Shown one piece after another: positions 48,573 through 61,084 of a stretch of DNA of 64,000 nt. The notes under the pieces were generated by a model. The model worked only from the letters and a program-made list of their open reading frames with translations, ran no database searches and was not told where the DNA came from. The DNA is from Brevipalpus yothersi (Eukaryota; Arthropoda; Arachnida; Trombidiformes; Tenuipalpidae): assembly GCA_003956705.1 (NCBI GenBank), contig QZCP01000120.1, forward strand, positions 62,001-126,000, read 5' to 3'. Both the position numbers and the translations under genes were made by a program. Numbering within the stretch: the stretch's first letter is position 1; each line of letters opens with the position of its first letter.

Positions 48573-50711
48573 AAGATAGGGACAGAGGAGACATGTTTTA
48601 ACCACAGAATTGACTAGTGGCCATTGGACTCAGTTAATCAGTCAGTATCATTTATACTCTATCAGCCATCTAAAGTGTCCACTCTATCTACTGTATAGTA
48701 TCGCTCTACATTGTAAGTGTTCATTATGCGTGTTAATTTTGCGTGTGAATTACGCTTTCAAATATCTGTTCATGATATAGTAACATAAACAAACATGCAC
48801 ACAACTATTGATGGTGGCCACAAGAATTATTACTATATCATTTGAGTGAGAAAGGAAGAGAGAAATGGAGAGAGAGAGAGAGAGAGAGAAGCAAATTTGT
48901 CTGAGAAAGAGTGCTCAATACAAGTTGAACATAGGTGTATATAAATAGAATATACGTATACTGTCACGAAAAAAATGATTCAAATGTCATGGTAACTCAC
49001 AATCAAATTAACCATTAGGTATATGACATATTCATTGAGTTTTGTATCATCTGCATTATTATTCTGCCACATACTCACAAGAGAGAAAGAGAGAAAGAAA
49101 GATTTGATTGAATTTGTCCTATATATACGAAAAAGTCGACTCCCAGGGAGAAAGTTTTCTTGTTCTGGTCGGTAAATCAATTGAGGAAGCATATTTAAGC
49201 TGAGATTGACTTAATTACGATCAATATTAATGAAATGTGGCCAAAATGAACTATCTATTCATCATTCTTAACATCATTACGTAATATTCTATTATTTCAT
49301 GAATAACGATGAGTCTCTGTTTCTCTTTATCTCTCTCTCTCTTTTTTCTCTTTCCGTTTGTAGTCCATTTTGCATCTATTTTATTCCACCATACACAATC
49401 ACTTATTCTTTTGGTGTGAAAAATTTTCCTCCATACACACATACACATACACATACGTGGCTTTCATTCCTTTTAACAGTTTTCACATTGACTATTGATG
49501 CTGAAATAGGATTTCTTTTGTGAACAAATTTATTGAATCACACTTGAAATGAGATGATCTGTGTGGAGAGACACGCGCCGAATACGAAAGGACCCATAAA
49601 ATTCTCTATGTTATATCAGTTTGATTTCTCTCTCTCTCTCTCTCTCTCTTGGCCTGATGTTTTCCACAATTGTCAAATCAACACTCTCGATCGATTCATG
49701 CTGTGTGTGAAAGAAAATGATATAATGTTGAAGAGGTTTCCAAATTGGTACTACTTCTATCATCTATTTCTGATTCTTGAGAATATTTCTTTCTCTTTCT
49801 CTCTCTTTTACACACTTACTCTCTTGAGAACATTGATTTGATGGATTCCACTTTGATTCATTCAAACAGTGATTTGATGCCAATATATTCGATGAGTGAT
49901 CAATTTGAGCCCTATAAATGATACTTTTGTACCAGAAAATATACATTTATCTGTATGTATACGGATAGAAAATGATTGAAACAGATAACAGGCTTGCTTT
50001 TTAACTACTGTACAATAGCCGAACCGATGACAGTAAATGTGTGTGTATGGGAAAGAAATAAAGTGTAAAATTGAATATTGTATGTCATTTATTAATGTAT
50101 CATTTTGATTTTATCATCTTTTTTTCAATGATAAGAACGAATTTACAGAGAAAGAGAAGAGCTCAAATTTATTCTTTTTTCAAATTTCAAAACGATGAGA
50201 GGGAATATGTTTATATATATATTTCAATGTGTATATATAGGACACAACCTCGAAGAGCTAAAGTGAGAGAGAGAGAAAGAGAGAGACTCAGCAAACAACA
50301 GAAATATTTTTATAAGCAATGTTGATGGAAATCATTCAATTTGACGAATGTTGAAAAGATGATTTGAATGTGTTTACATAATTAGAAACTAGTTGGACCT
50401 GGAGCAGAGAGAAAGGAAGAGAGAGACAGAAAAAAATGTGATAAAAAATTTTGAAGAGAAAGAGGAAATGAAAAAAAAATATAAGGAATGGAAATAACTT
50501 TTCGAAAAGTGATTCCATCTCTATCTGTATGATGATATTCATTCTTTCATCCTATCTTTCGTTTCCACTTTTTTTCCCATTTTATCTGAATGTTTACTCT
50601 CTATTCAACTCACAAATCGCTTCCAGAATTTTCATCTTTTCATCCTTCTTCTTCTCTTTCTCTTTGCTTCCTTTGATAAATTCACTTTGATATGCATGGT
50701 GGAAAGTTTTA

Positions 50712-52078
50712 TCATTGAATATTGTACCCACCATCACCAACACCCACTGCGGTATTGGATCCACTACCACTGGTGACACTGCCATTGCCCACGCCTCCGA
50801 TGGCCATTGTGGAGGCACATTTGTAGCTATTTGATAACATTAGATTTTGCATCAATTCAAATTCTCTTTCCAATCGTTCCCTTGTATCTGGACCATTGAA
50901 CATGATTCGTGAGATGTCACCTGAAATTGAAACAGCTAATTTAACGATAATACAAACACTCACATAAATATAAATAGTGACAAAGAAGGAGAAAGTGGAA
51001 TCTGATTCAATAAATTCATGTAAAAAAGAGAAAGAGAGAGAGAGATAGAGAGAGAAAGTGTGTCTGCAAGAAAGTGGAGGAAACATATACACACAGTCAA
51101 GTGAGATAGAAAGTGAATCAATTCAAGTGGGAATATAGGACATTGCTTTGAAGAGGATGGAGAGAAAGAGAAAGAATAAGAGAAAATCTGAAAAGGATTC
51201 CTCTTAGAATTGATGAGACCAATTTTCCAACATGTGCTCTCAACTCACCTTTTGCAAAAGACGTTAGATTGGATAAATCCAATGGACTATTGCTCAATGT
51301 CTTCAATATATTGGCTTGTTTGAGTCGAAAATCTTCAACCTTGAAGTTATCACATTTCTGCATGAAAAATAAGTAAATCAAGAAAAAACAGAAATGATAT
51401 ATATAAATATAAATTCAGTAAGGATTACCAATTTTCCCCATATTCTGTGATGAAATTCTCATGTCAATTGAATGTGTGAAAATGTGGGCTGTGGGGTTTT
51501 TCTAATCAAGATTTTCAGAGGCACAGAATAGAAGCGACTTTGGTTCATATATATATATAAACCTTTGAATTGGAGAAAAAAAGAATTAAAGGTATTCAAT
51601 GAACTATTTGAATACCAAAAGAATTCTGATACTGATAACTTTAGAATACCAAAGGGAAATACAAGAGCGATACGTATGTGATTGTTGATGTTGTCAAACT
51701 GATACATCAAGCCCTTTGAGGTTCTTTTTGAACGCAATTGGAAAAACTGGCAGTATTTGGAATAACAAGCTGTTTTCCGAGTCTTTTACCTACACAATTG
51801 ATGGAAAGAGACCTGTGTGTGTGTGTATATTCAGTAGCTTCCTTCTTGCTGTGTATATTCCTATTCACACATCTTTATCACTTTCTTTTCAACCTCATGA
51901 ATTTGTTTTTTTTCGAGTGGTGAGATGATAAAATTAGAGTTCTGTGTTGAAGAAAGAAAGAGTGTGAGAAAGAGAGCGAAAGAGAACTTCTTTCAGAACT
52001 TGCCTTATTCTCATCTCAAAAACATTATCAAGACTTCACTTTCCATCAGTATTACTATTTACTCTACATGATTGCTTG

Positions 52079-52176
<98 letters not shown>

Positions 52177-53284
52177 TCTTTCACACCTTTCTTTTACTGA
52201 ATCTCCCTCATCCCTGAGGAAAGATTTTTGCTATCTTTCATTCAAAAACTATGCTAATGAACATTTTCTCATGAGTCTTCTTCAAACTCGATGACTGAAT
52301 GATTCACTTCTGTTCAGTGAGTGTACATATACATGTATATACATGTATATATATTTATCAAGGAATACTGGTAAGAAATCAATGGAAAAAAGGTGGTACA
52401 ATGTTTGCAAACAGAACAAAAAGGAAAGCAAAACATGGAAAACTTTTTCCACTAGTATTTCTCTAGTATGAATAGGAGAGAGAGAGAAAGAAAGAAAGAA
52501 AGAAAGAGAGAGGTTTATACTTTTCTCATTCTTTCTTCTATCTCTTCATGCTGATGCTTTCTTCCATGCTTTTTCTTTACTTACGGAATTAGATAGGATA
52601 AAATAAGAATATTCTTCAACTTATGTTCTTCTTGAATAAACAGCTCATTGGCAAACATATTATTCCTTCTTTCTCAATGATCAAGCAATGTATACTATAC
52701 GCAAGAGAGAGCAAATTGGAAACATAAAGATCACAGATACAAACACATACGCACACACACAAAACTCAATCGAATTGTCATCGAAAGTTCCTATTTATTT
52801 CTTGGATTCATTTTCTTTTAATCAGAGGGTCTTCAAACATCTTTTTTGATCGATTTCATCAAGTAGAAAGTCACAAATCTATAGTTCATTCGCACAAATC
52901 TGTTTTGCTTGAAACCATTTGATTAACCATCTTCTCAAATTAACTTTCGAAATGTTGAAGATCCTTAGCCGTTTAATCAGCGATAGTTTGAGCTTTAAAT
53001 GGATCAAAAAGCTGAAAATATGGTCCAAGGCAAAAGATCGCATAATCCATGGGAAAATAAAATTATCGGAAGAAAAAATCGAACACTACAAATCAATATT
53101 GGAAATTATGAATATTTTCGTCCAAAATCAGTAGCATCAATCAGCATAAATCACGGTTGATAGATACTTAATGCAAATGATATACTAATGAAGTTAAAGG
53201 CCATAGAGAGGGAGAGAGGGCTCGAAAGTTAGAATACACAAGGTTTTCAATTCTCTATGGATACTCTAACTGTTTGCCAGAGAA

Positions 53285-53335
<51 letters not shown>

Positions 53336-53666
53336 AGTGCAAAAGTGGCGGGAAATCGATAGAGTAGGAAATAAAATAAACAGAGTTGAAGCGAAGCGAA
53401 ACTTAGTCAACAAGATAGAATAGCAAGTATGTATATTACACTGATTAGATTGTTGGATGAAACAATGAAGCTAAAATTAAAGTTTACTTTGGTGGCAAGA
53501 CTTTGATATGAGACTAGTTAATCACGAATCATGATAACATGAATGAAGAATAGTGCACAATCAAAAATCACTGACGCTTCATCTTTTTTTTCTCTCTCCT
53601 CTCTGCCTCTCTTCTTCTCACCCATCCAGCATCCCCATGAGTAGATCTTTGTTCAGATGTGTGTGT

Positions 53667-53711
<45 letters not shown>

Positions 53712-56700
53712 ATAATCTATCTGATCTGAATCGAAAACTCATTGACAAATGGCAAAGATTCACCAGCAAACATTCATTACTTTCAAACTTGTACCTCATT
53801 TCGATTGTTTACTTTGACAGCAAATTTAATGATTTCTTCAGGATCACAATTAATAGGCTATCACACCGATCACATTTAACATGATCAGATACCTTTCTAT
53901 CTCTCTTTCTCTCTCTTTCTCTGTTTGTGCGTTTTGAAAAAAGACTAGAGAGAAGGAACAGTATTAGATCTGAGATTATATATATACTTGTATCATCTTG
54001 AAAAGATCATCTCTAAATCAGTGTCCTTCAGCCAAGCGTAACACAGCATTTTTCTCTGTGTGTACGTCTCTTCGATTTTAAATCGAATTGCTGTTTGTTA
54101 CTTTACTAATAGACTTGAGAGAGAGAACACACACAAACTTCATATCTGTGTGTGTGTATACGGAACTGAGAGTGTAGAACTTCCACCAACCACCAATGGG
54201 ATTGGTAACAAAGAGACTATATGAATGGGCCCTTCACCGAGTCTGGCATTGAGTAAGTAGTTTGGTGGCAAGCTGAGCGGGACTAAAGTGGATAAAAAAT
54301 GTCCTCATCTTCTCTCTCTCTCTCTCTCTTTGATAGATTCTCCTGTTCTGTACTGATTCCCGCTCTTTACATGGCCTCAAACTGGCTTTCACAACAAAAC
54401 AAAACTGAAACTGAATGAATTGAACACTGAACACTGCAAGAAAGTTAACTTTCGGGGGTACCAAGAGAGAGAGCGAGAGAGAGAAGAGTCTAAAAACTCT
54501 ACATTAAATCATCATGGCCAATGTGTATGTGTGGGCAAAATTAGGGAACTGAAACAAGCTCATCCGATCATTCAGTGCCAGTGAATTTCAGTATCTGCCT
54601 GAATGTGTGTGTGTGTGCAAGTCCCAATAGGCTATCAAGTTAAGTAGGACATGCCTTGTCACTGGTGATTCATTTTTCAATGGAACCAAGGTTGTGGCCA
54701 ATTTGACACCATTTGATATCGAATCAATCTAACTAATTGCATGATATGGGCATACTTTTTCACAGTCTGAGGATAGTTTTTTGGTCATATTTTTTCATAT
54801 TTTTTTTGTTCAATATTGGCCACACTGGAAATGCTTTTCTTTTGACTGCACATTTTGTTCATCAATCCAAAATTTTGTGCCTATATATAAGGCATAATGA
54901 TTAGATGATCACATTGTTTGCCTACATATCTGATTGTTTAGTTAATCGAATGTAGTAGACTCAATTAATTGGAAAGATATTCTCTTACCTCTGAATCAGA
55001 TCTTGGTGGTTCGAATGATTGAGAAAGATGAGAAGAGGATGATGGAGATGGTGATCTTTTCTCATTTCCACTAGTACTATCAGGTTTCCAGTTAATTTTG
55101 GAAGATTTAATACAATTATCATCAATTTTGGACGATAATTTGGAACCATTCTTGGTAAGATTATAAACAGGTGTCGAAGATGATGTGGGTGATTGATCAA
55201 CCGATATAACACTTCTTTCAATACTTTCATCATCATTTCCGATCACATCAATGTCCGTATCATTGTCACTGGAATCATTTGAATGCATTGTACTGGCTAA
55301 AGATTCTGATCGAATTTTGCTAGCATTATTATTGCTACTATTATTACCACTGTTTACCAATATTGAATTGCTCGACTCATCGATTGATACTGGACCATAC
55401 TTTATCTGGGAAGTATACTTGGTCACTGGCTTGAATGCTGAAAAACGACTGATATCATCATTACATACCAGTGGAACATTAGTAGCGAGATTTTCATCAA
55501 CAATAGATCGAACCGCTGATGTGGATCGAAGTAGGAATGGACTTTCAGTTTGCATTAGCCATGATCCATCAGTCGGAATCAGTCTATCAGATAGGGTTGA
55601 TTTGGACTCACCAATGGTCAAAGGATTGAATATTTCACGAGATATTCTTGTGGGACATGCCAAATGAGCTCCATTAATATTTCCACTATTTCCGGGAATC
55701 ATTCCGTTGACACTACTTTCCATGCCCAATGGAGCTCGAGGCCAAAACATACATCCATATGGCAAAGGCCATGATGAGGTGGGCTTAATTCCACCGATAC
55801 TTGCCGTCGCAGACCACATTAGATCAGCGAAAGTGTTCCTATGGAAGCTTGTTGGCTGACCAAGTGAAGATCGAATTGAATTGGGCCCATTGACGGCCAG
55901 ACCAGCGGCAGCAGCAAGAGAAACAGAAGAAGATGATGGCTGTCCTGTGGGTGGTGGTGGAGGTGGTAGTGGAGGTGGCGGAAGACCGGCCACTGAGAAA
56001 GTTGCCGCCATACTTGGTGACATAAGATTGGAAAAGTGAGGATTTTTGGCATCAAGTGAGGACAGTGATAAACAGTGAGCATCCATTGATGATGGTGTGG
56101 AGGTGGTGGGTGGTGGTTGAAGAGCTCGCTGAATGCTATTGTTACTGTTCACTGACTGGTGGGGTGGAGAATTTGATGGGCCATCATCGTTTGGTGAGCC
56201 TTCTTGTCGATGCTTTTTGAGTGATAAAGATGATGGACTGGCAAGATGATGATGGTGATGGTGAATAGAATGGTTGTGATGGAGAAGTGATGAAGAATGC
56301 TCATATGGTAGTGTCGATCGAGTGGTTGATGATGTTGGTGAAGATGATGATACAATTTGTCTGTTGGCCATTGTGACAGCTGATCCAGTGGAAGATGATG
56401 GTGTTGAGTTTGAATTGCTCAAACCCAGAGACATTGAACGCTTCCGGCTGCCACCATTAAACATAGCTTTCACATCTTCCCACACAAGACATATGTCTTC
56501 CGGTGGATCTCCAGCCAATTTGATGTGTCTTCGCCATGAATTAAAATTAGCCGCATCAGGTTGCACAAATTTGGAATCATGTAGACGATGGTAATGGAAA
56601 ATGAATTTGTTCGGTGAATAGAATAGACCACAATACGAACACTTGATACACTTGGCTCTGTTGGAAAAATAGTGTTCAAGGATCACAAATCAAGGATAGT

Positions 56701-57005
56701 AATGGTTATCTGAGAAGGGAAGACAAAAAATTCATCCATCTACATCGCTGACAAGCCCTGTAGCCCTGAAAGAAGAAGAAGTGACAAAAAAAACGGACAA
56801 CACCTAGCAGAACACAACTTTCTCAGATCAGCTTAAAGGTGATAAAATTCATCATCAAATTCGTGGGCTCGTGCCTTCCGGGATAATGGATATTCAACGG
56901 GCCATAAGTTTAGATCAATGGTCCATTGGTGCACAACGATTGTCATTAATTTTATATGTACACGGAAAAAAGGCCGCGTGCCGTCAATACGTGTATCGGA
57001 TATAC

Positions 57006-57042
<37 letters not shown>

Positions 57043-58304
57043 GACTGAAACTTGCACACTCTCTTGTCCATATTATTATCTCAAGAAGTGATGCGAAAAA
57101 CGGAAAACTGATCCATGACAAGTGGGAAAAGTTGAGTGGTTCTGGGCCAAAATCAGTGGGAATAAAGAGAGGAGAGAGAAAATGAAAAGGGAATACAGAC
57201 AGACACACACTCACAGACAAGATGCAAATCTAATGAGATCAATGCAGTGGAATTTGTGGCCACATTATGGATGACAAGAAGTATATTTGTGGCGTGAAGT
57301 AATCCTAAATCATGACTCTATTAAGCACACACTAAAGTCAGATTGATCACTTTTTCCTTTCGATTTATATGTAACTGGTAAGCTGATACTCAATGCAACC
57401 AGTGTCAGATCGTATAACAAATGAGTTAGTTAGGATGATGGGAAATAAGGCAAATAAGAAAAAGTGGAAAAGATAGTCTCTTCATGAGATTCCAGTTAAT
57501 TGTGTATGGTGAGTAGTGGTAGTAGTAAGTTAACGAAGTTACATCATTAGTAACATACCTTGAGCTATTGTATCGAGATGGCATAAAGTTTCCTCTACAT
57601 CCCCATGAACATTGATGATACACATCGAACGCAAAGTTATCCGGTAATTTTGGTGGCTTAGTTTCGGCAAGAAATGATTTACACAATCGTTCTGCTTCTC
57701 TTTTGGTGATCATGCCACATCGCCGAGATGATACAGGCATCGCACCGGCACGTCGAAGAAGTTCCAATTGTACAGGAGTACATTGAATACAAGTGATACC
57801 GAGAGCAACTCGCCTTTTTTTCGGTGATAAAACAAATTAGATTTAATGTATGAGCTTATTTTGAAGGTTTGGAAAAATAGTGGAATATTGGAATTTTTTG
57901 TGTTTGGAGAATTTATATTAGATGAAATAAAAACAACTGTAAGAAAAGAATAACAGGAATAATAAAAATAACCTACAAAAAAGTGAACCAAAGATCGCTC
58001 CGGAGTAGGAGAACGAATTGGCCAAATCAAACAAAAATAACAAATTCTAGGAATAAATGGAAAGAAAATCAAATCAAATTCGAAATCAAATCGAATCAAA
58101 TTTTACATAACCAATAAGGGATATAATGGTTGAGTGAATTGATTCAATTTTATCATCTAACCTGTTATGAATTTCATTATAGCTGAAAGATTTCAATAGT
58201 GTATTGGATATTTGAGCAAGACACAATCTTTCACTTCCATCCATAACAAGAGCAATTATAGGAACACCATAAAGCATAACTGTTCTCACTTCACTGTGAC
58301 TCAT
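50712..58304 (-). CDS. SKI/SnoN-family transcriptional corepressor, SKOR/fussel (Corl) type
   Basis: Five exons in phase: 58304-58162, 57813-57559, 56657-54989, 51357-51249 and 50920-50712, giving 794 residues. Residues about 9-115 are the Ski/Sno/Dac homology domain (LYGVPIIALVMDGSERLCLA; SYNEIHNRRVALGITC; MITKREAERLCKSFL). Residues about 133-228 are the Cys/His-containing SAND-like domain (AKCIKCSYCGLFYSPNKFIF; DAANFNSWRRHIKLAG; VWEDVKAMFNGG). Both match SKOR1/SKOR2 better than SKI itself. A long Ser/Pro/His-rich disordered region follows, with a Pro-rich stretch. The last two exons encode a helical tail (PDTRERLEREFELMQNLM) resembling the coiled-coil end of SKOR proteins. Members repress transcription with Smad and homeodomain partners in neurons and other tissues. 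If exon 3 were read through its GTAAGA donor it would stop at 54965 instead. A 3.6 kb intron separates exons 3 and 4. Confidence 0.85.
52080..52179. repeat. (CT)n microsatellite, the longest in the window
   Basis: About 100 bp of CT units with one GT interruption, within the large SKOR intron. Confidence 0.95.
53290..53333. repeat. (GA)n microsatellite
   Basis: GA run of about 22 units in the SKOR intron. Confidence 0.95.
53669..53709. repeat. (CT)n microsatellite
   Basis: CT run of about 20 units in the SKOR intron. Confidence 0.95.
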
Positions 58305-59439
58305 GTTTGCCCACGAATAATGTTGAACCGAGCACAAGACACACTCAAAGATTTAAATTAATTTGTTATTCGTGGGAATTTCACTGGAAAAGAGAAAGCA
58401 AAAATATACAATCAGAGGTGGAAAAGACTAATTTCAATCACATTACTACACTGGTCTGTAATCAACTGATGATCAGAGGTACAGAGTTAACAAGAAAAGA
58501 GAGAGAGAGACAGACAGAAAATATCGTCCAAACGAATCAAGTGAAAACTCACACATTCGAACAGTAACTCACAAAGTACAGATAGTCTTCTCTGGAAGAA
58601 AGAATCCAAGCTATTCGATGCCGAAATACTGACATGGACGCGCATGAGTTTGGAATATCAATGGGAGAGAGAGAATGTCCATAGGAATAGAGCATTTGCC
58701 TGTATTCGAGTCCCATATTGACATTGTATATCAACACACTCATAAAAGAGAGAGAGAGAGAGATTCAATCGCATTCGTTGCTTGAGGCATATCTTTCAAT
58801 GACCCTCCTCTTTCCACATGGGCTCCACCCTCGAGAGAGAGAGAGAGAGAGAGAGAGAGCGTAATATTTCTATGAAAATAAAGAATAAGGAATACACTAC
58901 AGTTGTGGAAGAATTTTGGAATCATCACAGAAGTGGGTACAATGTATCAATAAGATGGATGACGAGTTTTTATCACCTCATGAGCTGAATGTTGCTCAAT
59001 GAATTCTTGGTAATTTTTATTGACTCACTGAAAATTCGTCACTCAGGTGACGAATTTTAACGAGGATAAGGTTAATTGGGGTTTCCGTTTCGGATGATGA
59101 TCATTATCATACTTATTGTGCTCGCTTGTAGACATTGACTCGTAAGCATATCAATGCACCAAAGATGACTAGGGCAATGAGATGTCTGATTTTTAAAGCA
59201 ATATCAATAGGGATAATTTTCTTAAATTTTCCACAATTGAGCGAATGCTCCCACATATGTTTACTTTCTCTCCTTTTCACAGACAGTTCTCATATACTCT
59301 CATATACTCACTCATACTTGAGAAATAGCTACACATTTGTGTATATCGAAGTTTTCTCACAAGTGAAAGAGATAGTTCCAAGAATATAGTAGTTCAAATA
59401 GTGTGAATTTTGAGTATTATCGTGTTCAAAGTCTTAATC
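58305..59439. other. Divergent intergenic region between SKOR and the voltage-sensor gene
   Basis: Contains a short (GA)n run at 58833-58859 and no convincing gene. Promoters of both flanking genes should lie here. Confidence 0.5.
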
Positions 59440-60649
59440 ATGCCAACCTGTTGTACGACAAACTTGGCCAATAGTCGATTGGTCTCTTTGAAAATGCCAC
59501 CTTTCGATGATGAAATTAGCACGATCTACAGTTCTGAGTACGATTCTAAGTTCCCATCACACAACCACGTAGAATCAGATAAATCATCTAAGGAGTGTAA
59601 CAAAATCTATCAAAATAGAAACTGTGGAAGTGATCTCTTCATTCCTTACCATCAGAGTCATCAAGATGCGTTTCCACTGATCAGTAGCTTAAAACACAGC
59701 CTCACTTTGCCTATCAAGAGAAAAGAAATTCAACTTCAAAAAATTCGGGAAAATCGATATTGTTCATCTTGGCGTGACTTAATTCATGGAGTAATTGATC
59801 ATTTTGTATTTCGTACGGTCTTCATTTGGTTGATCATAATCGACAGCATCTTAATCATTATTGATCTCTCTCTACCTACGGAGATTCATCATCAACACCA
59901 ATATCTTGATATCGTTGCCTTCGTATTCTCGATCATCTTTTTCGTTGAGATGACATTACGCATCTATTCTATTGGGTAGGTTGAATATCAAAATAATTCT
60001 ACAACAGATGGTTCAAGGTTTCAGAATTCTCACTCCTTCATAATCAGAGATAGAAGAGAAAATCCCAAAATTATGCTCCAATTATATTCCGAGTGAAATT
60101 CTGAGATTTTAGCCCTAAGTTACTTCAGTTTCCAAAAAATATTTTGTACCAGTATTTTTTCCGCTGATTGATGATTCATCTTTTTGTTGAGGGCAAACGC
60201 TCATTCAACCTGATCTGTTGAATCATCTGAAATTCCTTAATTACCTGAAGATCAAATATGTGACGATACATCTGAAGCAATGTTGTCAACGATAATTGTC
60301 GCGTCAACGATATACTTACGATATAATCTTGTAATCGTTTCATTTTTCCTTCTCTCGTCAGAAAACATCAATTTTTCTCAGATTGGTTCGCTTGGGTCGA
60401 TTTGATGATCACACTTCTCAGTCTCCCGATCAACTATGTTTGCATGATGTCCCATCTTGCCAGATTCGAAAGGTAGGATAAAATACAAGTTTGGTCGCTA
60501 TTTTATTGCTTAATTTCTACCAACTCATCGTTATATTCATTTTTCTTTCTCCACTAAGGTTAATAATCATCATTCGACTTGTTCCACTCGCAAGATTATT
60601 CGAAATAGTTCGAGAGATTGTGGATGAATTCCAATTGAGGAGAAAATGA
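59440..60649 (+). CDS. Voltage-sensor-domain protein, Hv1 proton channel-like
   Basis: Three exons: 59440-59975, 60362-60472 and 60559-60649, in phase, giving 245 residues (vertebrate Hv1 is 273). A hydrophilic N-terminus of about 120 residues is followed by four membrane helices. S1 is FIWLIIIDSILIIIDLSL with D135 at the place of the Hv1 selectivity aspartate. S2 is IIFFVEMTLRIYSIG (E170, R174). S3 is WFAWVDLMITLLSL (D192). S4 is RLIIIIRLVPLARLFEIVRE (R216, R222, R228, R234). There is no pore module or phosphatase domain. The Hv1 S4 motif R-x-x-R-x-x-R reads R-L-V-P-L-A-R here, so the middle Arg is a Pro. The protein stops soon after S4, without the coiled coil that dimerises Hv1. Alternatives are a TMEM266-like sensor or an orphaned voltage-sensing-phosphatase sensor. 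The gene converges on DHX15, with 435 bp between stops. Confidence 0.65.
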
Positions 60650-60722
60650 GAATCTTTCTCCTATCATCCTATTTGAATTACTGATATCAGCTGACTATTC
60701 ATTGATTATAACATTTCAAGCT

Positions 60723-60728
60723 AATAAA
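60723..60728 (+). terminator. Polyadenylation signal for the voltage-sensor gene
   Basis: AATAAA about 75 bases after the stop codon. Confidence 0.55.
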
Positions 60729-61084
60729 AAGCATAAAAATTCTCCTCAGCAGTTTGTTGCTGTCTGGAATTTTGTAGGTGATAAAAAAACCATTCAAATA
60801 TAATCGGATAAGCAAAGTTATCAATAAAACAAACGTTTGTCTGGAATTCGATAATAATTTAATATTGGAAAGATTGACGAACGAGGCACATTCAATCAGA
60901 ATCTTGGCATCATGTCAATGATTGAATTATGAATTTGAATATGATCAACTTAAAAAACTGATGATCCAAGAATGTTAAGCCAAACCACTTTCACAATCCT
61001 AGCCCCATGGAAGACGTCCGCCTTTTTACATCAAATGGCAAAGACATAATAATTTGATATCTTTGCTATAAATTGTGTTTTGTG

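Larger units (their letters stand above)
39924..50711. other. Long intergenic stretch, microsatellite-rich
   Basis: About 10.8 kb with no convincing protein gene. It contains (GA)n or (CT)n runs at about 41011-41049, 44043-44102, 46238-46275, 47766-47820, 48536-48569, 48866-48890 and 49625-49650, besides shorter CACA and ATAT tracts. The open frames are short, overlap on both strands or come from the repeats. Undetected non-coding RNAs or long UTRs cannot be excluded. Confidence 0.6.
51358..54988. other. Large intron 3 of the SKOR gene
   Basis: 3.6 kb rich in (CT)/(GA) runs (52080-52179, 53290-53333, 53669-53709). A plus-strand frame at 52919-53134 encodes up to 71 residues rich in Lys and Ile. 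Nothing recognised lies inside. Confidence 0.6.

Noticed and set aside
39924..50711. CRISPR-like or tandem protein-coding repeats
   Set aside because: The regular repeats here are simple dinucleotide microsatellites. No spaced repeats with unique spacers are present.
52919..53134. 71-residue Lys/Ile-rich frame inside the SKOR intron
   Set aside because: It has no recognised domain, no clear promoter or splice context, and a length within chance in AT-rich DNA.
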